This document shows, piece by piece, positions 9,817 through 18,721 of a DNA stretch of 64,000 nucleotides (position 1 is the first letter of the stretch; each line of letters starts with the position of its first letter). The position numbers were made by a program, and so were the translations under genes. The notes beneath the pieces are model-generated. The model had not been told where the DNA came from and searched no databases. It saw nothing but the letters and a program-made list of their open reading frames with translations. The stretch is from an uncultured Oscillospiraceae bacterium (GTDB taxonomy: Bacteria > Bacillota > Clostridia > Oscillospirales > Oscillospiraceae), in contig CALWVS010000001.1 of NCBI GenBank assembly GCA_944385095.1, positions 210,658-274,657 of the forward strand. The letters are read 5' to 3'.

Positions 9817-10281
9817 ATGGAGTACCAGATTGTATCCATGGACCGCAGCCATATTCCACAAATTGCACAGATGGAACAGGAATATTTTTCTGCTCCATGG
9901 AGTGAAGCCATGTTGACAGAGGCATTATTTGACCCACAATCCAGTTTCATTGTAGCAGAGTCAGAGGATGGTGGCGTGTTGGGCTATGCAGGGCTACAAG
10001 TTGTATTGGATGAGGGCTATATTGACAATATTGCAGTAGAGCGGTCAGCACGCAGACATGGCGTTGGAGGGGAATTGTTAGATGTATTCTGTCGCTTTGC
10101 AGCGGAGCACCTGAGCTTTCTCACTTTAGAGGTGAGAGCCTCCAACCAGCCAGCCATTGCACTTTATATGAAATATGGATTTGAACAGGTGGGCAGACGC
10201 AAGAATTATTATGTAAACCCCAAAGAAGATGCCATTTTGATGACACGCCATTTTAAGGAGAAAAAGGAGGAAACGGAGTGA
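9817..10281 (+). CDS. rimI: RimI, ribosomal protein S18 alanine N-acetyltransferase
   Basis: The 154-residue GNAT-fold protein has the acetyl-CoA-binding region (VERSARRHGVGGELLD) and the RimI-type end (EVRASNQPAIALYMKYGFEQ). RimI acetylates the N-terminal Ala of ribosomal protein S18; specificity in Clostridia may be broader. It overlaps tsaD by 4 bases. rimI and tsaD are neighbours in many Firmicutes together with tsaB and tsaE, which are absent here. Confidence 0.9.
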   Translation: MEYQIVSMDRSHIPQIAQMEQEYFSAPWSEAMLTEALFDPQSSFIVAESEDGGVLGYAGLQVVLDEGYIDNIAVERSARRHGVGGELLDVFCRFAAEHLSFLTLEVRASNQPAIALYMKYGFEQVGRRKNYYVNPKEDAILMTRHFKEKKEETE

Positions 10282-11288
10282 AGATTTTAGCCATAGAATC
10301 CTCTTGTGATGAAACAGCCACAGCAGTGGTGGAAGATGGACGCACTGTGCTGTCCAACTGTATTGCCTCCCAGATTGATATGCACACCATATATGGTGGT
10401 GTGGTGCCAGAAATAGCTTCCAGAAAGCATGTGGAAGTAGTCAGTGGATTGGCAGAAAGAGCGTTACAGGAGGCAAAAGTAGAAAAACAGGAGTTGGATG
10501 CCATTGCTGTGACTTATGCGCCGGGGCTGATTGGTGCGGTGTTGGTTGGTGTGAATTTTGCAAAATCAGCGGCAATGGCACTGAATCTCCCAATCATTCC
10601 AGTGCACCATGTCCGTGGGCATATTGCCGCAAATTATATTACTCATCCAGAACTGAAGCCCCCCTTTGTCTGTCTCTGTGTTTCCGGTGGAACAACCTTG
10701 ATAGTAGATGTAAAATCCTATACAGAGATGGAAATTATGGGCGGTACAAGGGACGATGCAGCAGGGGAATGTTTTGATAAGGTGGCACGTGTATTGGAAA
10801 TTGGATATCCTGGAGGAAAGCCAATGGATGACCTGGCACAAACAGGAGATGACGGTCGTTATGAGTTACCCTGTGCCCATGTACAGGGTGCAGAATTGGA
10901 TATGTCATTTTCTGGCTTGAAAACTGCCAGCCTGAATCTGATTCACAATGCTCAGCAGAAGGGGGAACCTCTCTGTTTGCCAGATTTGGCTGCCAGTTTC
11001 AACAGGGCAGTGAGTGAAAGTCTGGTCCCCCGCGTGATGACAGCAGCGAGACAAAAGGGGTATGGGAAAATTGCAGTGGCAGGGGGTGTGGCAGCCAACA
11101 GCCGAATTCGCAATGATTTATGGAAAGCATGCCAGAGAGAGAAACAGCAACTCTATTTACCAGAGTTAAAATACTGTGGTGACAATGGGGCTATGATTGG
11201 TTGTCAGGGATACTATGAATATCTGGCTGGCAAACGGGGTGATGCCAGTTTGAATGCCTACGCAAATCGGGACATTGCATTGGGTTGA
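10278..11288 (+). CDS. tsaD: TsaD, tRNA threonylcarbamoyladenosine transferase subunit
   Basis: The 336-residue product belongs to the Kae1/TsaD family and transfers the threonylcarbamoyl group to A37 of ANN-decoding tRNAs. It begins ILAIESSCDETATAVVEDG and has the metal-binding VHHVRGHIAANY segment. The GTG start at 10278 overlaps the rimI stop. The product is the t6A that MtaB (at 36415) then methylthiolates, so two steps of this tRNA modification are in the window. Confidence 0.95.
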   Translation: MKILAIESSCDETATAVVEDGRTVLSNCIASQIDMHTIYGGVVPEIASRKHVEVVSGLAERALQEAKVEKQELDAIAVTYAPGLIGAVLVGVNFAKSAAMALNLPIIPVHHVRGHIAANYITHPELKPPFVCLCVSGGTTLIVDVKSYTEMEIMGGTRDDAAGECFDKVARVLEIGYPGGKPMDDLAQTGDDGRYELPCAHVQGAELDMSFSGLKTASLNLIHNAQQKGEPLCLPDLAASFNRAVSESLVPRVMTAARQKGYGKIAVAGGVAANSRIRNDLWKACQREKQQLYLPELKYCGDNGAMIGCQGYYEYLAGKRGDASLNAYANRDIALG

Positions 11289-11296
11289 CCCCAACT

Positions 11297-11330
11297 CTGT
11301 CCTGTTTCAAAAATTTTGAGGGCAGGACAG
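11297..11330 (+). terminator. Hairpin after tsaD, possible weak terminator
   Basis: CTGTCCTG and its complement flank a shorter inner inverted repeat. No T-run follows, so termination is uncertain. Confidence 0.4.
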
Positions 11331-11338
11331 AAAAGCTA

Positions 11339-11367
11339 TTGACAACATAGTTATAGTGTGTTAGAAT
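11339..11367 (+). promoter_or_regulatory. Sigma-A promoter of infC-rpmI-rplT
   Basis: TTGACA at 11339 and TAGAAT at 11362 are spaced by exactly 17 bases, a near-consensus promoter about 160 bases upstream of infC. Confidence 0.8.
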
Positions 11368-11384
11368 ACCACGGAAAACAAAGT

Positions 11385-11509
11385 AGGAACGGTACCACGT
11401 CCCTCACCCCAAGCCAGAGCTTACGGGTTAACATGGAACAGAAGTGTCGAGTGAATCGACACAGTTTTGATGTGACGTGGGTGCCTTCGGCAACTGCGTT
11501 TTATTTTTT
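11385..11509 (+). promoter_or_regulatory. Attenuator leader of infC-rpmI-rplT (L20-leader-like)
   Basis: The untranslated leader holds a terminator stem at about 11475-11499 (ACGTGGGTGCC against GGCAACTGCGT, with wobble pairs) followed by a T-rich run to 11509. An upstream segment at 11391-11401 (GGTACCACGTC) can pair with 11474-11485 and so block that terminator. A separate perfect hairpin (GTGTCGA) lies at 11444-11462. In Firmicutes such leaders before infC bind ribosomal protein L20, which causes termination. The structure is read from the sequence; the L20 role is by analogy. Confidence 0.7.
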
Positions 11510-11529
11510 ATGTTTGGAGGTGCTTTCCC

Positions 11530-12066
11530 ATCGCTAACACAGGTCATCAAATCAATGAGGAAATCCGGGACAAAGAGATTCGACTGATCTCTGACACTGG
11601 CGAGCAGCTTGGCATTATGTCCTCTCAGGAGGCACTGCGTATGGCAGAGGAGCAGAATCTGGATTTGGTAAAGATTTCACCCAATGCAGTTCCCCCCGTC
11701 TGTAAGCTGATGGATTATGGTAAGTTCCGGTTCGAGCAGACCAAGCGCGAAAAGGAAGCCCGTAAAAATCAGCGTGTTGTGGAGATCAAAGAAGTGCGTA
11801 TGTCTCCCAGCATTGATGTCAATGATTTCAATGTAAAGCTGCGCAGTGCACAGAAGTTTCTGGCAGATGGAAACCGCTGCAAAGTGACTGTACGTTTCCG
11901 TGGTCGTGAGATGGCTCACACCAACATCGGTCAGGATTTGCTGATGAAGTTTGCAGAATCCTGCGGCGATATTGCCGTCATGGATAAAAGTCCTAAGCTG
12001 GAAGGGCGTCATATGTCCCTGTTCTTATCCCCAAAGCCAGCAAAAGATGTGAAAAATAAGGAGTAA
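11530..12066 (+). CDS. infC: Translation initiation factor IF-3 with ATC start codon
   Basis: IF-3 promotes ribosome dissociation and checks start-codon selection. The conserved N-terminus ([14 protein letters not shown], then GEQLGIMS) is encoded upstream of the first in-frame ATG, so a start at that ATG would lose about 29 residues. The frame opens at an ATC codon at 11530, 8 bases after GGAGGT. Its product is 178 residues, the normal family length. Non-canonical starts such as AUU or AUC are a known feature of infC: IF-3 discriminates against them, giving feedback control. rpmI and rplT follow in the standard order. Confidence 0.92.
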   Translation: MANTGHQINEEIRDKEIRLISDTGEQLGIMSSQEALRMAEEQNLDLVKISPNAVPPVCKLMDYGKFRFEQTKREKEARKNQRVVEIKEVRMSPSIDVNDFNVKLRSAQKFLADGNRCKVTVRFRGREMAHTNIGQDLLMKFAESCGDIAVMDKSPKLEGRHMSLFLSPKPAKDVKNKE

Positions 12067-12080
12067 AGGAGTTTTCTGTT

Positions 12081-12284
12081 ATGCCAAAGATTAAGACTCA
12101 CAGTGGCGCAAAGAAGCGTTTTTCTCTCACCAAAACCGGCAAGGTAAAGCGTGCACACGCCAACAAGCGTCACCTGCTCAATGGTCATGGTAAGACTACC
12201 AAGCTGAAGAGAGGTCTGCGTAAGGGTGCTTATGCTGATAAGACCAATGAGGCCGCTGTTAAGCGTATGATTCTGTACAAATAA
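12081..12284 (+). CDS. rpmI: Ribosomal protein L35
   Basis: The 67-residue basic protein starts [20 protein letters not shown], typical of bacterial L35. It is the middle gene of the infC-rpmI-rplT operon and is controlled with it through the leader. Confidence 0.97.
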   Translation: MPKIKTHSGAKKRFSLTKTGKVKRAHANKRHLLNGHGKTTKLKRGLRKGAYADKTNEAAVKRMILYK

Positions 12285-12306
12285 GATTCGAAGGAGGTAG
12301 AGTACA

Positions 12307-12663
12307 ATGGCAAGAGTGAAGGGCGCAATGATGTCCCGTAAGAGAAGAAATAAAATCCTGAAGCTGGCAAAGGGCTATTGGGGTTCTAAGTCCAAGCACT
12401 TCAAGATGGCAAATCAGGCTGTCATGAAGTCTGGCGTATATGCTTATACTGGTCGTAAGCTGAAGAAGCGTGACTTCCGTCAGCTCTGGATTACCCGTAT
12501 CAATGCTGCATGCAAGATGAACGGCATGAACTATTCCACCTTTATGAATGGTCTGAAGAAGGCTGGCGTAGTGATCAACCGTAAGATGCTCTCTGAGCTG
12601 GCTGTGAACAATCAGGCTGCATTTACTCAGCTGACTGAGACCGCAAAGAAGGCTCTGGCTTAA
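12307..12663 (+). CDS. rplT: Ribosomal protein L20
   Basis: The 118-residue product is a full-length L20 ([20 protein letters not shown]), a 23S rRNA assembly protein. In Firmicutes it is also the repressor that binds the leader of its own operon, a role consistent with the attenuator upstream of infC. A GGAGG site precedes the start and a strong terminator follows. Confidence 0.97.
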   Translation: MARVKGAMMSRKRRNKILKLAKGYWGSKSKHFKMANQAVMKSGVYAYTGRKLKKRDFRQLWITRINAACKMNGMNYSTFMNGLKKAGVVINRKMLSELAVNNQAAFTQLTETAKKALA

Positions 12664-12671
12664 TGAAATGG

Positions 12672-12707
12672 AAAAGCACTTGTACAGAAATGTACAGGTG
12701 CTTTTTT
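12672..12707 (+). terminator. Intrinsic terminator of the infC operon
   Basis: A 15-base-pair stem (AAAAGCACTTGTACA and complement, with one wobble) has a GAAA tetraloop and ends in a run of T residues. Confidence 0.95.
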
Positions 12708-12753
12708 CATCTCAAAAAAATCAGTTTGTCTGGTAGGCATTTTCTTGATTTAG

Positions 12754-12762
12754 TGCTATAAT
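12754..12762 (+). promoter_or_regulatory. Extended -10 promoter for the sensor kinase gene
   Basis: TG-C-TATAAT is a perfect extended -10 element; the -35 region (TAGGCA) is weak. It places the transcript start near 12769, which excludes the earlier ATG at 12761 as the start codon. Confidence 0.6.
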
Positions 12763-12811
12763 GTGGAGGATAGTAAAAGAAACTGACATACCAATGGTTG
12801 GAGCGGGATAT

Positions 12812-14131
12812 ATGGAACAGAAGAAAAAATCTTTGGTACAGTGGAGAGCCACAAGAATGGAGAGAAGGTTTGTAACAGCCATTATAACCGCTGTCAGTGC
12901 TGAATTCTTTATCAATCTCTGGACAGATAATTTTCGGGTTTCTGCTTCTGTTGTGTTGTTTCCTGTTTTATTATTGACATTGATGAGAGACTGTACAGAG
13001 CCAGGTACAGGCGTTGTGACAGGGCTGATGGTGCTGTTGGTACGAAGTATAGTTGGAATGATGTCTGGAGTAGAATTTTCCTACACAGTTGAAATGGAGT
13101 ATTCTGGGGCTCTTTTTTACATTTGTTATGATATTTTGTTGTGTATACAGATACCAGACCGCAACCGAGCCAGACTATCTAAACTGTGGTATCAGCTGTT
13201 TTTCTGTGATGTCTGCTCTAACTTGTTGGACCTCACCCTGTCCCGATGGAGTATACCAGATTTGGATGAAATGGTGACTCTGGTTTTGGTTGGAGTGCTG
13301 CGTTCTGCCATTGCTGTGTTGATTTTATGGGGTGTAGGATACTATAAACGGCTTCTGCTGGCAGAGGAACATGAGAGACGGTATCAACGGCTGTTTTTAA
13401 TGACAGCAAATTTAAAAAATGAACTGTATTTCCTGAAAAAAGATGCAGAAAATATCGAAGGCATTATGTCGAGGGCTTATCGACTTTATGAACAGCTCAG
13501 AGAACGGAGTGCCCCAGAGGAGATGTGCCAGTTGGCACTGTCCATTGCAAGGGATGTTCATGAGGTGAAAAAAGACAATCTAAGTATCATTCGTGGCATT
13601 GAAGGGGAGGTTATGAATTCCTACAATGATGAAAAAATGAGAATGTCTGACCTGTTTCATATTTTGGCAGATACCATTTATCATATTTTTCATGAGCAAA
13701 GTGGGAGAATTGTGTTAGAGTACGATTGTCAGGCAGATTTTACCACCAGTGAACATTATAGGCTAATGTCAATTTTAAAAAATCTGGTTATGAATGCCGC
13801 AGAGGCAATTTTAGGAGAGACAGGAACAGGGACAATATGGGTCTCAGAGGAGATTATAGGGGACCAATTAAAGTTGACAGTACAGGATAATGGTCCAGGG
13901 ATTTCCCCAAGAGCCATGAGAAAGCTGTTTTCTGTGGGATATTCTACAAAGTTTGATCCGGAGACAGGGAATATCAATCGAGGAATAGGGCTGCCAGCCG
14001 TGGAATTTATGGTGCAGGAAATGGGAGGCTCTATTCGGGTTGTTCCAAACAACGAGACAGCCAGAAATTGTAAAGGGGCATGTTTTGAAGTCATGATTCC
14101 TGTGCAGTCACTGGGGAAGGGGGATATATGA
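12812..14131 (+). CDS. Membrane sensor histidine kinase, GlnK/YcbA-like
   Basis: The 439-residue product has about six hydrophobic segments in residues 15-180, a coiled-coil linker and a GHKL kinase core. The phosphoacceptor is probably His250 in RDVHEVKKD, a form used by the GlnK, CitA and DcuS group. The N box (ILKNLVMNAAEAI), G1 (VQDNGPGI) and G2 (NRGIGLPAVEFM) ATP-binding boxes are intact. The start at 12812 has GGAG 8 bases upstream. It overlaps its response-regulator gene by 4 bases. In B. subtilis the similar pair controls glutamine use; the signal here is unknown, and no glutaminase or glutamine transporter is adjacent. Confidence 0.85.
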   Translation: MEQKKKSLVQWRATRMERRFVTAIITAVSAEFFINLWTDNFRVSASVVLFPVLLLTLMRDCTEPGTGVVTGLMVLLVRSIVGMMSGVEFSYTVEMEYSGALFYICYDILLCIQIPDRNRARLSKLWYQLFFCDVCSNLLDLTLSRWSIPDLDEMVTLVLVGVLRSAIAVLILWGVGYYKRLLLAEEHERRYQRLFLMTANLKNELYFLKKDAENIEGIMSRAYRLYEQLRERSAPEEMCQLALSIARDVHEVKKDNLSIIRGIEGEVMNSYNDEKMRMSDLFHILADTIYHIFHEQSGRIVLEYDCQADFTTSEHYRLMSILKNLVMNAAEAILGETGTGTIWVSEEIIGDQLKLTVQDNGPGISPRAMRKLFSVGYSTKFDPETGNINRGIGLPAVEFMVQEMGGSIRVVPNNETARNCKGACFEVMIPVQSLGKGDI

Positions 14132-14964
14132 GGATTTACATTGTCGAGGATGATGACTCCGTAATTGGTGTTCTGGAGGATATTGTAGAGAGAAATGAAT
14201 TGGGTATGGTCTGTGGGGACTGTGGCGGTGGTGTAGCAGATATTCAGCAAATCCTCTCTCTGGAACCAGATTTGGTTTTAGTGGATCTGTTAATGCCAGA
14301 AAAAGACGGAATTCAGGTGGTGCGAGAGCTGAAAGCACAGGGCTGTCAGGCGAAATTTATTATGATCTCACAGGTTAGCAGCAAAGAGATGGTAGCAAAG
14401 GCCTATCTTGCAGGTGTGGACTTTTTTATCAATAAACCCATCAATCTCATAGAGGTACGTCAGGTGATTCGCAATGTACAAATCCAGTTGAAAAATGAAA
14501 AGGCACTGCATACTATCCAAAGTCTGTTCACAGAAAGACCCAGTGCACCTGTGAATGAAAAACAACAGGAGAGAACCAGACGGCGCTTGCAGAATACACT
14601 CAGTCAACTGGGAATGGCAGGAGAAAAAGGTGCAAAAGATATTTTGGATATGTGTAATTACCTTTTGGAGCATGACCAGCAGGTGAGTCAGATTGGAATT
14701 GGAACTTTGTGTGCAAAACTGAGTGACAGCCCAAAGTCTATGGAACAGCGGGCCAGACGTGCAGTGGAGCGTGGTCTCACACATTTGGCAAGTCTGGGGC
14801 TGGAGGACTATGGCAATGAAACATTTACTTTATACGCATCCAGGCTGTTCCCATTTCAGGAAGTACGCACAGAAATGCTGTCTTTGCAGGGAAAGGGAGC
14901 CAAAGGAAAAGCGAATTTGAAGCGTTTTCTGGATGGTATGTTAATTTTAGCACAAGAAGATTGA
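14128..14964 (+). CDS. Response regulator with YcbB/GlnL-type output domain
   Basis: The 278-residue product has an N-terminal receiver domain (residues 1-120; phosphoacceptor Asp53 in LVDLLMPEKDG) and a C-terminal region (about 140-275) resembling the YcbB DNA-binding domain of GlnL. The DNA-binding part is inferred from the family. It is translationally coupled to the kinase gene upstream, so the two form a cognate pair. The target genes cannot be identified from the window. Confidence 0.85.
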   Translation: MRIYIVEDDDSVIGVLEDIVERNELGMVCGDCGGGVADIQQILSLEPDLVLVDLLMPEKDGIQVVRELKAQGCQAKFIMISQVSSKEMVAKAYLAGVDFFINKPINLIEVRQVIRNVQIQLKNEKALHTIQSLFTERPSAPVNEKQQERTRRRLQNTLSQLGMAGEKGAKDILDMCNYLLEHDQQVSQIGIGTLCAKLSDSPKSMEQRARRAVERGLTHLASLGLEDYGNETFTLYASRLFPFQEVRTEMLSLQGKGAKGKANLKRFLDGMLILAQED

Positions 14965-14965
14965 G

Positions 14966-14999
14966 AAAAAAGAGATGAGAGATTGGCTCATCTCTTTTT
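14966..14999 (+). terminator. Intrinsic terminator of the two-component operon
   Basis: A stem of AAAAAGAGATGAG and its complement ends in five T residues immediately after the response-regulator gene. Confidence 0.9.
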
Positions 15000-15021
15000 C
15001 TTCTGAAAAGGAGTTTTACAC

Positions 15022-15525
15022 ATGATACACTTATATTGTGGAAATGGAAAGGGAAAGACAACAGCAGCAATGGGGCTTGCACTGCGTGCTGCCGGACGGG
15101 GAAAACCAGTGGTGATTGCTCAGTTCTTAAAAGGGGAGAATAGTGGAGAACGCCGTATTTTGGAACGATTGCCACAGGTGAACTTACTCCCACTGCCTGA
15201 GACCATTCAATTCACCTTTGCTATGTCAAAGGAGGAAAAGGAAAAAGAAAAGGTACGCTATCAATGTATGTTGAAGGAAATTGCAGATGCAGCACAAGTT
15301 TGTGAACTGCTGATTTTGGATGAAGTCTGTGCCGCAGTCAATACAGGAATGATTTCATTGCAGGCAATCTTGCAGCTTTTGGATGAGCTGACATGTGAAA
15401 TTGTTATGACGGGGAGAGAACCTGCACAGGAGTTGAAACAGCGTGCAGACTATATCACCTGTATGGAGAAGGTGAAACATCCCTACGATGAAGGAATTTG
15501 TGCAAGAGAAGGAATTGAATACTAA
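15022..15525 (+). CDS. cobO: Cob(I)yrinic acid a,c-diamide adenosyltransferase (CobA/BtuR type)
   Basis: The 167-residue product has the P-loop GNGKGKTT at residues 7-14 and the family segments QFLKGE and LLILDEV. It attaches the adenosyl group to cob(I)alamin or precursors, giving the active coenzyme. It stands alone without other corrinoid genes, so salvage of imported cobamide is as likely as de novo synthesis. The family end (QRADYITCMEKVKHPYDEGI) is complete. Confidence 0.92.
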   Translation: MIHLYCGNGKGKTTAAMGLALRAAGRGKPVVIAQFLKGENSGERRILERLPQVNLLPLPETIQFTFAMSKEEKEKEKVRYQCMLKEIADAAQVCELLILDEVCAAVNTGMISLQAILQLLDELTCEIVMTGREPAQELKQRADYITCMEKVKHPYDEGICAREGIEY

Positions 15526-15640
15526 GTGATAATATACCAAAAATATGTTGTATAATTTCATAAAATATCATAAAATTGATAACGTATCGAAAAAAGAAAG
15601 AAATTAAGAGAAAAAATTGTAAAAAATCACAAAAGAGAGG

Positions 15641-15813
15641 TTGCATTCTGTTGCTATAGATTGTATAATGGTCCAGTAGAACAGAGTCTATCTTTTATGG
15701 ATTCTGTACAGAAGGACTGGTTTTGGTTCCAGACATCGCTGCGAATGGACTCTGTGAGAAGGAAGCATTCAAACGGCGTAATTGTTGTAGGCAACAGAAA
15801 GGAATGAAGGAAA
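15641..15813 (+). promoter_or_regulatory. Promoter and structured leader of ppdK
   Basis: TTGCAT (15641) and TATAAT (15664) are 17 bases apart. The roughly 140-base leader contains ACAGAGTC near 15680 that can pair with GACTCTGT near 15748, enclosing a possible multi-stem structure. There is no T-run terminator. The preceding 100 bases (15530-15640) are AT-rich with no evident gene. Confidence 0.5.
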
Positions 15814-18444
15814 ATGGCTAAGAAATATGTGTATCTGTTCTCTGAGGGAAATGCAAATATGAGAGAGCTCTTGGGTGGTAAGGGTGCCAATCTTGCAGAG
15901 ATGACCCATATTGGACTGCCCGTTCCTCAGGGATTTACCATTACCACGGAGGCATGTACCCAATATTATGAGGATGGACAGAAAATCAACGAGGAAATTC
16001 AGGCTCAAATTATGGAGTATGTGGAAAAGATGGAGGAAATCACCGGAAAGAAGTTCGGCGATTTAGAGAACCCTCTCCTTGTTTCTGTCCGCTCTGGTGC
16101 CCGTGCCTCTATGCCTGGTATGATGGATACCATTTTGAATCTTGGTCTGAATGAGGATGTTGTACAGGTCATGGCAAAAAAGTCTGGAAACCCACGCTGG
16201 GCTTATGACTGTTACCGTCGCTTCATTCAAATGTATTCCGATGTTGTCATGGAAGTGGGCAAAAAATATTTTGAAGAGCTCATTGATGAGATGAAAGAAA
16301 AGAGAGGCATCAAGGAAGATGTAGAGCTGACTGCTGAGGATTTGAAGGAGTTGGCTGAACAGTTCAAAGCAGAATATAAATCTAAAATTGGAGTAGACTT
16401 CCCCATTGACCCAAAAGAACAGCTTATGGGTGCCATTAAGGCGGTGTTCCGTTCCTGGGATAATCCCCGTGCCAATGTTTACCGTAGAGATAATGATATT
16501 CCATATTCTTGGGGCACCGCAGTCAATGTGCAGTCTATGGCTTTTGGTAATATGGGTGATGACTGTGGAACTGGTGTAGCCTTTACCCGCAATCCAGCCA
16601 CAGGAGAAAAGAAGCTGTTTGGTGAATTTTTGACCAATGCGCAGGGCGAGGATGTAGTAGCTGGTGTGCGTACCCCCATGCCCATCAGCCAGATGGCAGA
16701 AAAATTCCCTGAAGCCTTTGCACAATTCCAAAATGTGTGCAGTATTCTGGAAAACCACTACCGTGATATGCAGGATATGGAGTTTACTGTAGAAAATGGG
16801 AAGCTCTATATGTTACAGACCAGAAATGGCAAGAGAACGCCAGCCGCCGCCCTAAAAATTGCCTGTGATTTGGTTGATGAGGGTATGATTGACGAGAAAA
16901 AAGCGGTTTCTATGATTGAACCCCGTTCCCTGGACACCATGCTCCATCCACAGTTTGATGCAAATGTGTTGAAAACAGCTCCTATGGTGGGCAGTGCTCT
17001 GGCTGCCTCTCCTGGTGCTGCCTCTGGCAAGGTGGTATTTACAGCAGAAGAGGCCAAAGAGTGGGCATTGCAGGGGGAGAAGGTTGTCCTGGTACGTCTG
17101 GAGACCTCTCCTGAAGATATTGAAGGCATGAAGGCAGCCCAAGGTATTTTGACTGTGCGTGGTGGTATGACCTCCCATGCTGCTGTGGTAGCCCGTGGTA
17201 TGGGTAAGTGCTGTGTATCTGGCTGTTCTGCCATTAAAATGGATGAGCAGAATAAGCAGTTTGAACTGGGCGGAAAGGTGTTCCACGAAGGCGATTGGAT
17301 TAGCTTGGATGGCTCCACCGGTCGCATTTATGATGGTGCAATTCCCACTGTGGAGGCTTCCATCAGTGGAGAATTTGCCCGTGTGATGGCTTGGTGTGAC
17401 CAGTACCGCAATTTGCAGGTGCGCACCAATGCAGATACCCCAGAGGATGCCAAACAGGCTAGAAAGTTTGGGGCACAGGGCATTGGTCTGTGCCGGACTG
17501 AGCATATGTTCTTTAATGAAGATCGTATTCCTGCCATCCGTGAAATGATTTGTGCTGACACCAAAGAGGAGAGAGAGAAGGCACTTTCCATCCTGGAACC
17601 AATGCAGCAGGGCGATTTTGAAGGTATTTATGAGGCGATGGAGGGATGCCCTGTTACCATCCGCTTCTTAGATCCTCCCCTCCATGAGTTTGTTCCCACA
17701 GAGGAGGACGATATTGCAAAGCTGGCACATGACATGGGCAAGACAGTGGCAGAAATTAAGGATATTATCACTGCCCTCCATGAGTTTAATCCAATGATGG
17801 GACACCGTGGCTGCCGTCTGGCGGTGACCTATCCTGAAATTGCAGCCATGCAGACCCGGGCTGTAATGAAGGCAGCTTTGAAGGTGCGCTCTCAGCATCC
17901 AGAATGGAATATTGTACCAGAGATTATGATTCCACTGGTAGGCGAAGTGAAGGAATTTGTTTATGTAAAGAATGTTGTCACACAAACTGCGGATGAGTTG
18001 ATTCAGGCAGCAGGTTCTGACATGAAGTACAAGATTGGTACCATGATCGAGATTCCTCGTGCTGCTCTCACTGCCGATGAAATTGCAAAGCAGGCTGACT
18101 TCTTCTCCTTTGGCACCAATGACCTGACCCAGCTCACCTTTGGATTCAGCCGAGATGATGCAGGAAAATTCCTGGATGCCTACTATGATACTAAAATTTA
18201 TGAGAATGACCCATTTGCCAAACTGGATCAGAAGGGTGTAGGAAAGTTGGTGGAGATGGCAGCAAAGTTAGGACGTTCTGCCAATGAATCTCTGCATCTG
18301 GGTATCTGTGGCGAGCATGGTGGAGATCCTTCCTCTGTGGAATTTTTCCACAAGGCAGGTCTGGACTATGTTTCCTGTTCTCCCTTCCGTGTACCCATTG
18401 CCCGCCTGGCAGCAGCCCAAGCGGCTATTAAAAATCCTCGATAA
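15814..18444 (+). CDS. ppdK: Pyruvate, phosphate dikinase
   Basis: The 876-residue product has the full length of the family. It interconverts pyruvate, ATP and phosphate with phosphoenolpyruvate, AMP and pyrophosphate. An N-terminal ATP-grasp domain is followed by the swivelling domain with the phosphorylated His in GGMTSHAAVVARGMG, and a C-terminal TIM-barrel PEP domain with the catalytic Cys in CGEHGG. In anaerobes it works in either direction with pyrophosphate metabolism. It is monocistronic, with its own promoter, a leader and a strong terminator. Confidence 0.97.
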   Translation: MAKKYVYLFSEGNANMRELLGGKGANLAEMTHIGLPVPQGFTITTEACTQYYEDGQKINEEIQAQIMEYVEKMEEITGKKFGDLENPLLVSVRSGARASMPGMMDTILNLGLNEDVVQVMAKKSGNPRWAYDCYRRFIQMYSDVVMEVGKKYFEELIDEMKEKRGIKEDVELTAEDLKELAEQFKAEYKSKIGVDFPIDPKEQLMGAIKAVFRSWDNPRANVYRRDNDIPYSWGTAVNVQSMAFGNMGDDCGTGVAFTRNPATGEKKLFGEFLTNAQGEDVVAGVRTPMPISQMAEKFPEAFAQFQNVCSILENHYRDMQDMEFTVENGKLYMLQTRNGKRTPAAALKIACDLVDEGMIDEKKAVSMIEPRSLDTMLHPQFDANVLKTAPMVGSALAASPGAASGKVVFTAEEAKEWALQGEKVVLVRLETSPEDIEGMKAAQGILTVRGGMTSHAAVVARGMGKCCVSGCSAIKMDEQNKQFELGGKVFHEGDWISLDGSTGRIYDGAIPTVEASISGEFARVMAWCDQYRNLQVRTNADTPEDAKQARKFGAQGIGLCRTEHMFFNEDRIPAIREMICADTKEEREKALSILEPMQQGDFEGIYEAMEGCPVTIRFLDPPLHEFVPTEEDDIAKLAHDMGKTVAEIKDIITALHEFNPMMGHRGCRLAVTYPEIAAMQTRAVMKAALKVRSQHPEWNIVPEIMIPLVGEVKEFVYVKNVVTQTADELIQAAGSDMKYKIGTMIEIPRAALTADEIAKQADFFSFGTNDLTQLTFGFSRDDAGKFLDAYYDTKIYENDPFAKLDQKGVGKLVEMAAKLGRSANESLHLGICGEHGGDPSSVEFFHKAGLDYVSCSPFRVPIARLAAAQAAIKNPR

Positions 18445-18471
18445 ACTGTTTTAATATAATGGAATGAATTG

Positions 18472-18519
18472 ATACTGCCCCAAATTGTACAACTAGTACA
18501 ATTTGGGGCAGTATTTTTT
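18472..18519 (+). terminator. Intrinsic terminator of ppdK
   Basis: A perfect 19-base-pair stem (starting ATACTGCCCC) with a 5-base loop is followed by TTTTTT. Confidence 0.95.
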
Positions 18520-18651
18520 GGACAAGAGAGACATAGGTATCATTGGTTAGGATATTCTCTTTTCATGTTTCAATAGAATTGTAATGTAGTACACAGTTTT
18601 TATATAAAAAGTTTCTATCCCATCTACAAATTATGAATGGAGTTGAAGGAA

Positions 18652-18680
18652 TTGACTTACTGATTGAATTGGGTTAAAAT
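18652..18680 (+). promoter_or_regulatory. Sigma-A-type promoter for the EAL-domain protein gene
   Basis: TTGACT and TAAAAT are spaced by 17 bases, with transcription expected near 18687, 35 bases before the GTG start. Confidence 0.65.
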
Positions 18681-18721
18681 CAATCGCAAGGGCAAGGAAA
18701 TCTTTGACAGAGAGGTGTGAT

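Noticed and set aside
11385-11410. Possible T-box antiterminator core (GGTACCACG) upstream of infC
   Set aside because: The sequence lacks the T-box core context and a specifier stem, and the gene behind it is infC, for which an L20-type leader is the known arrangement.
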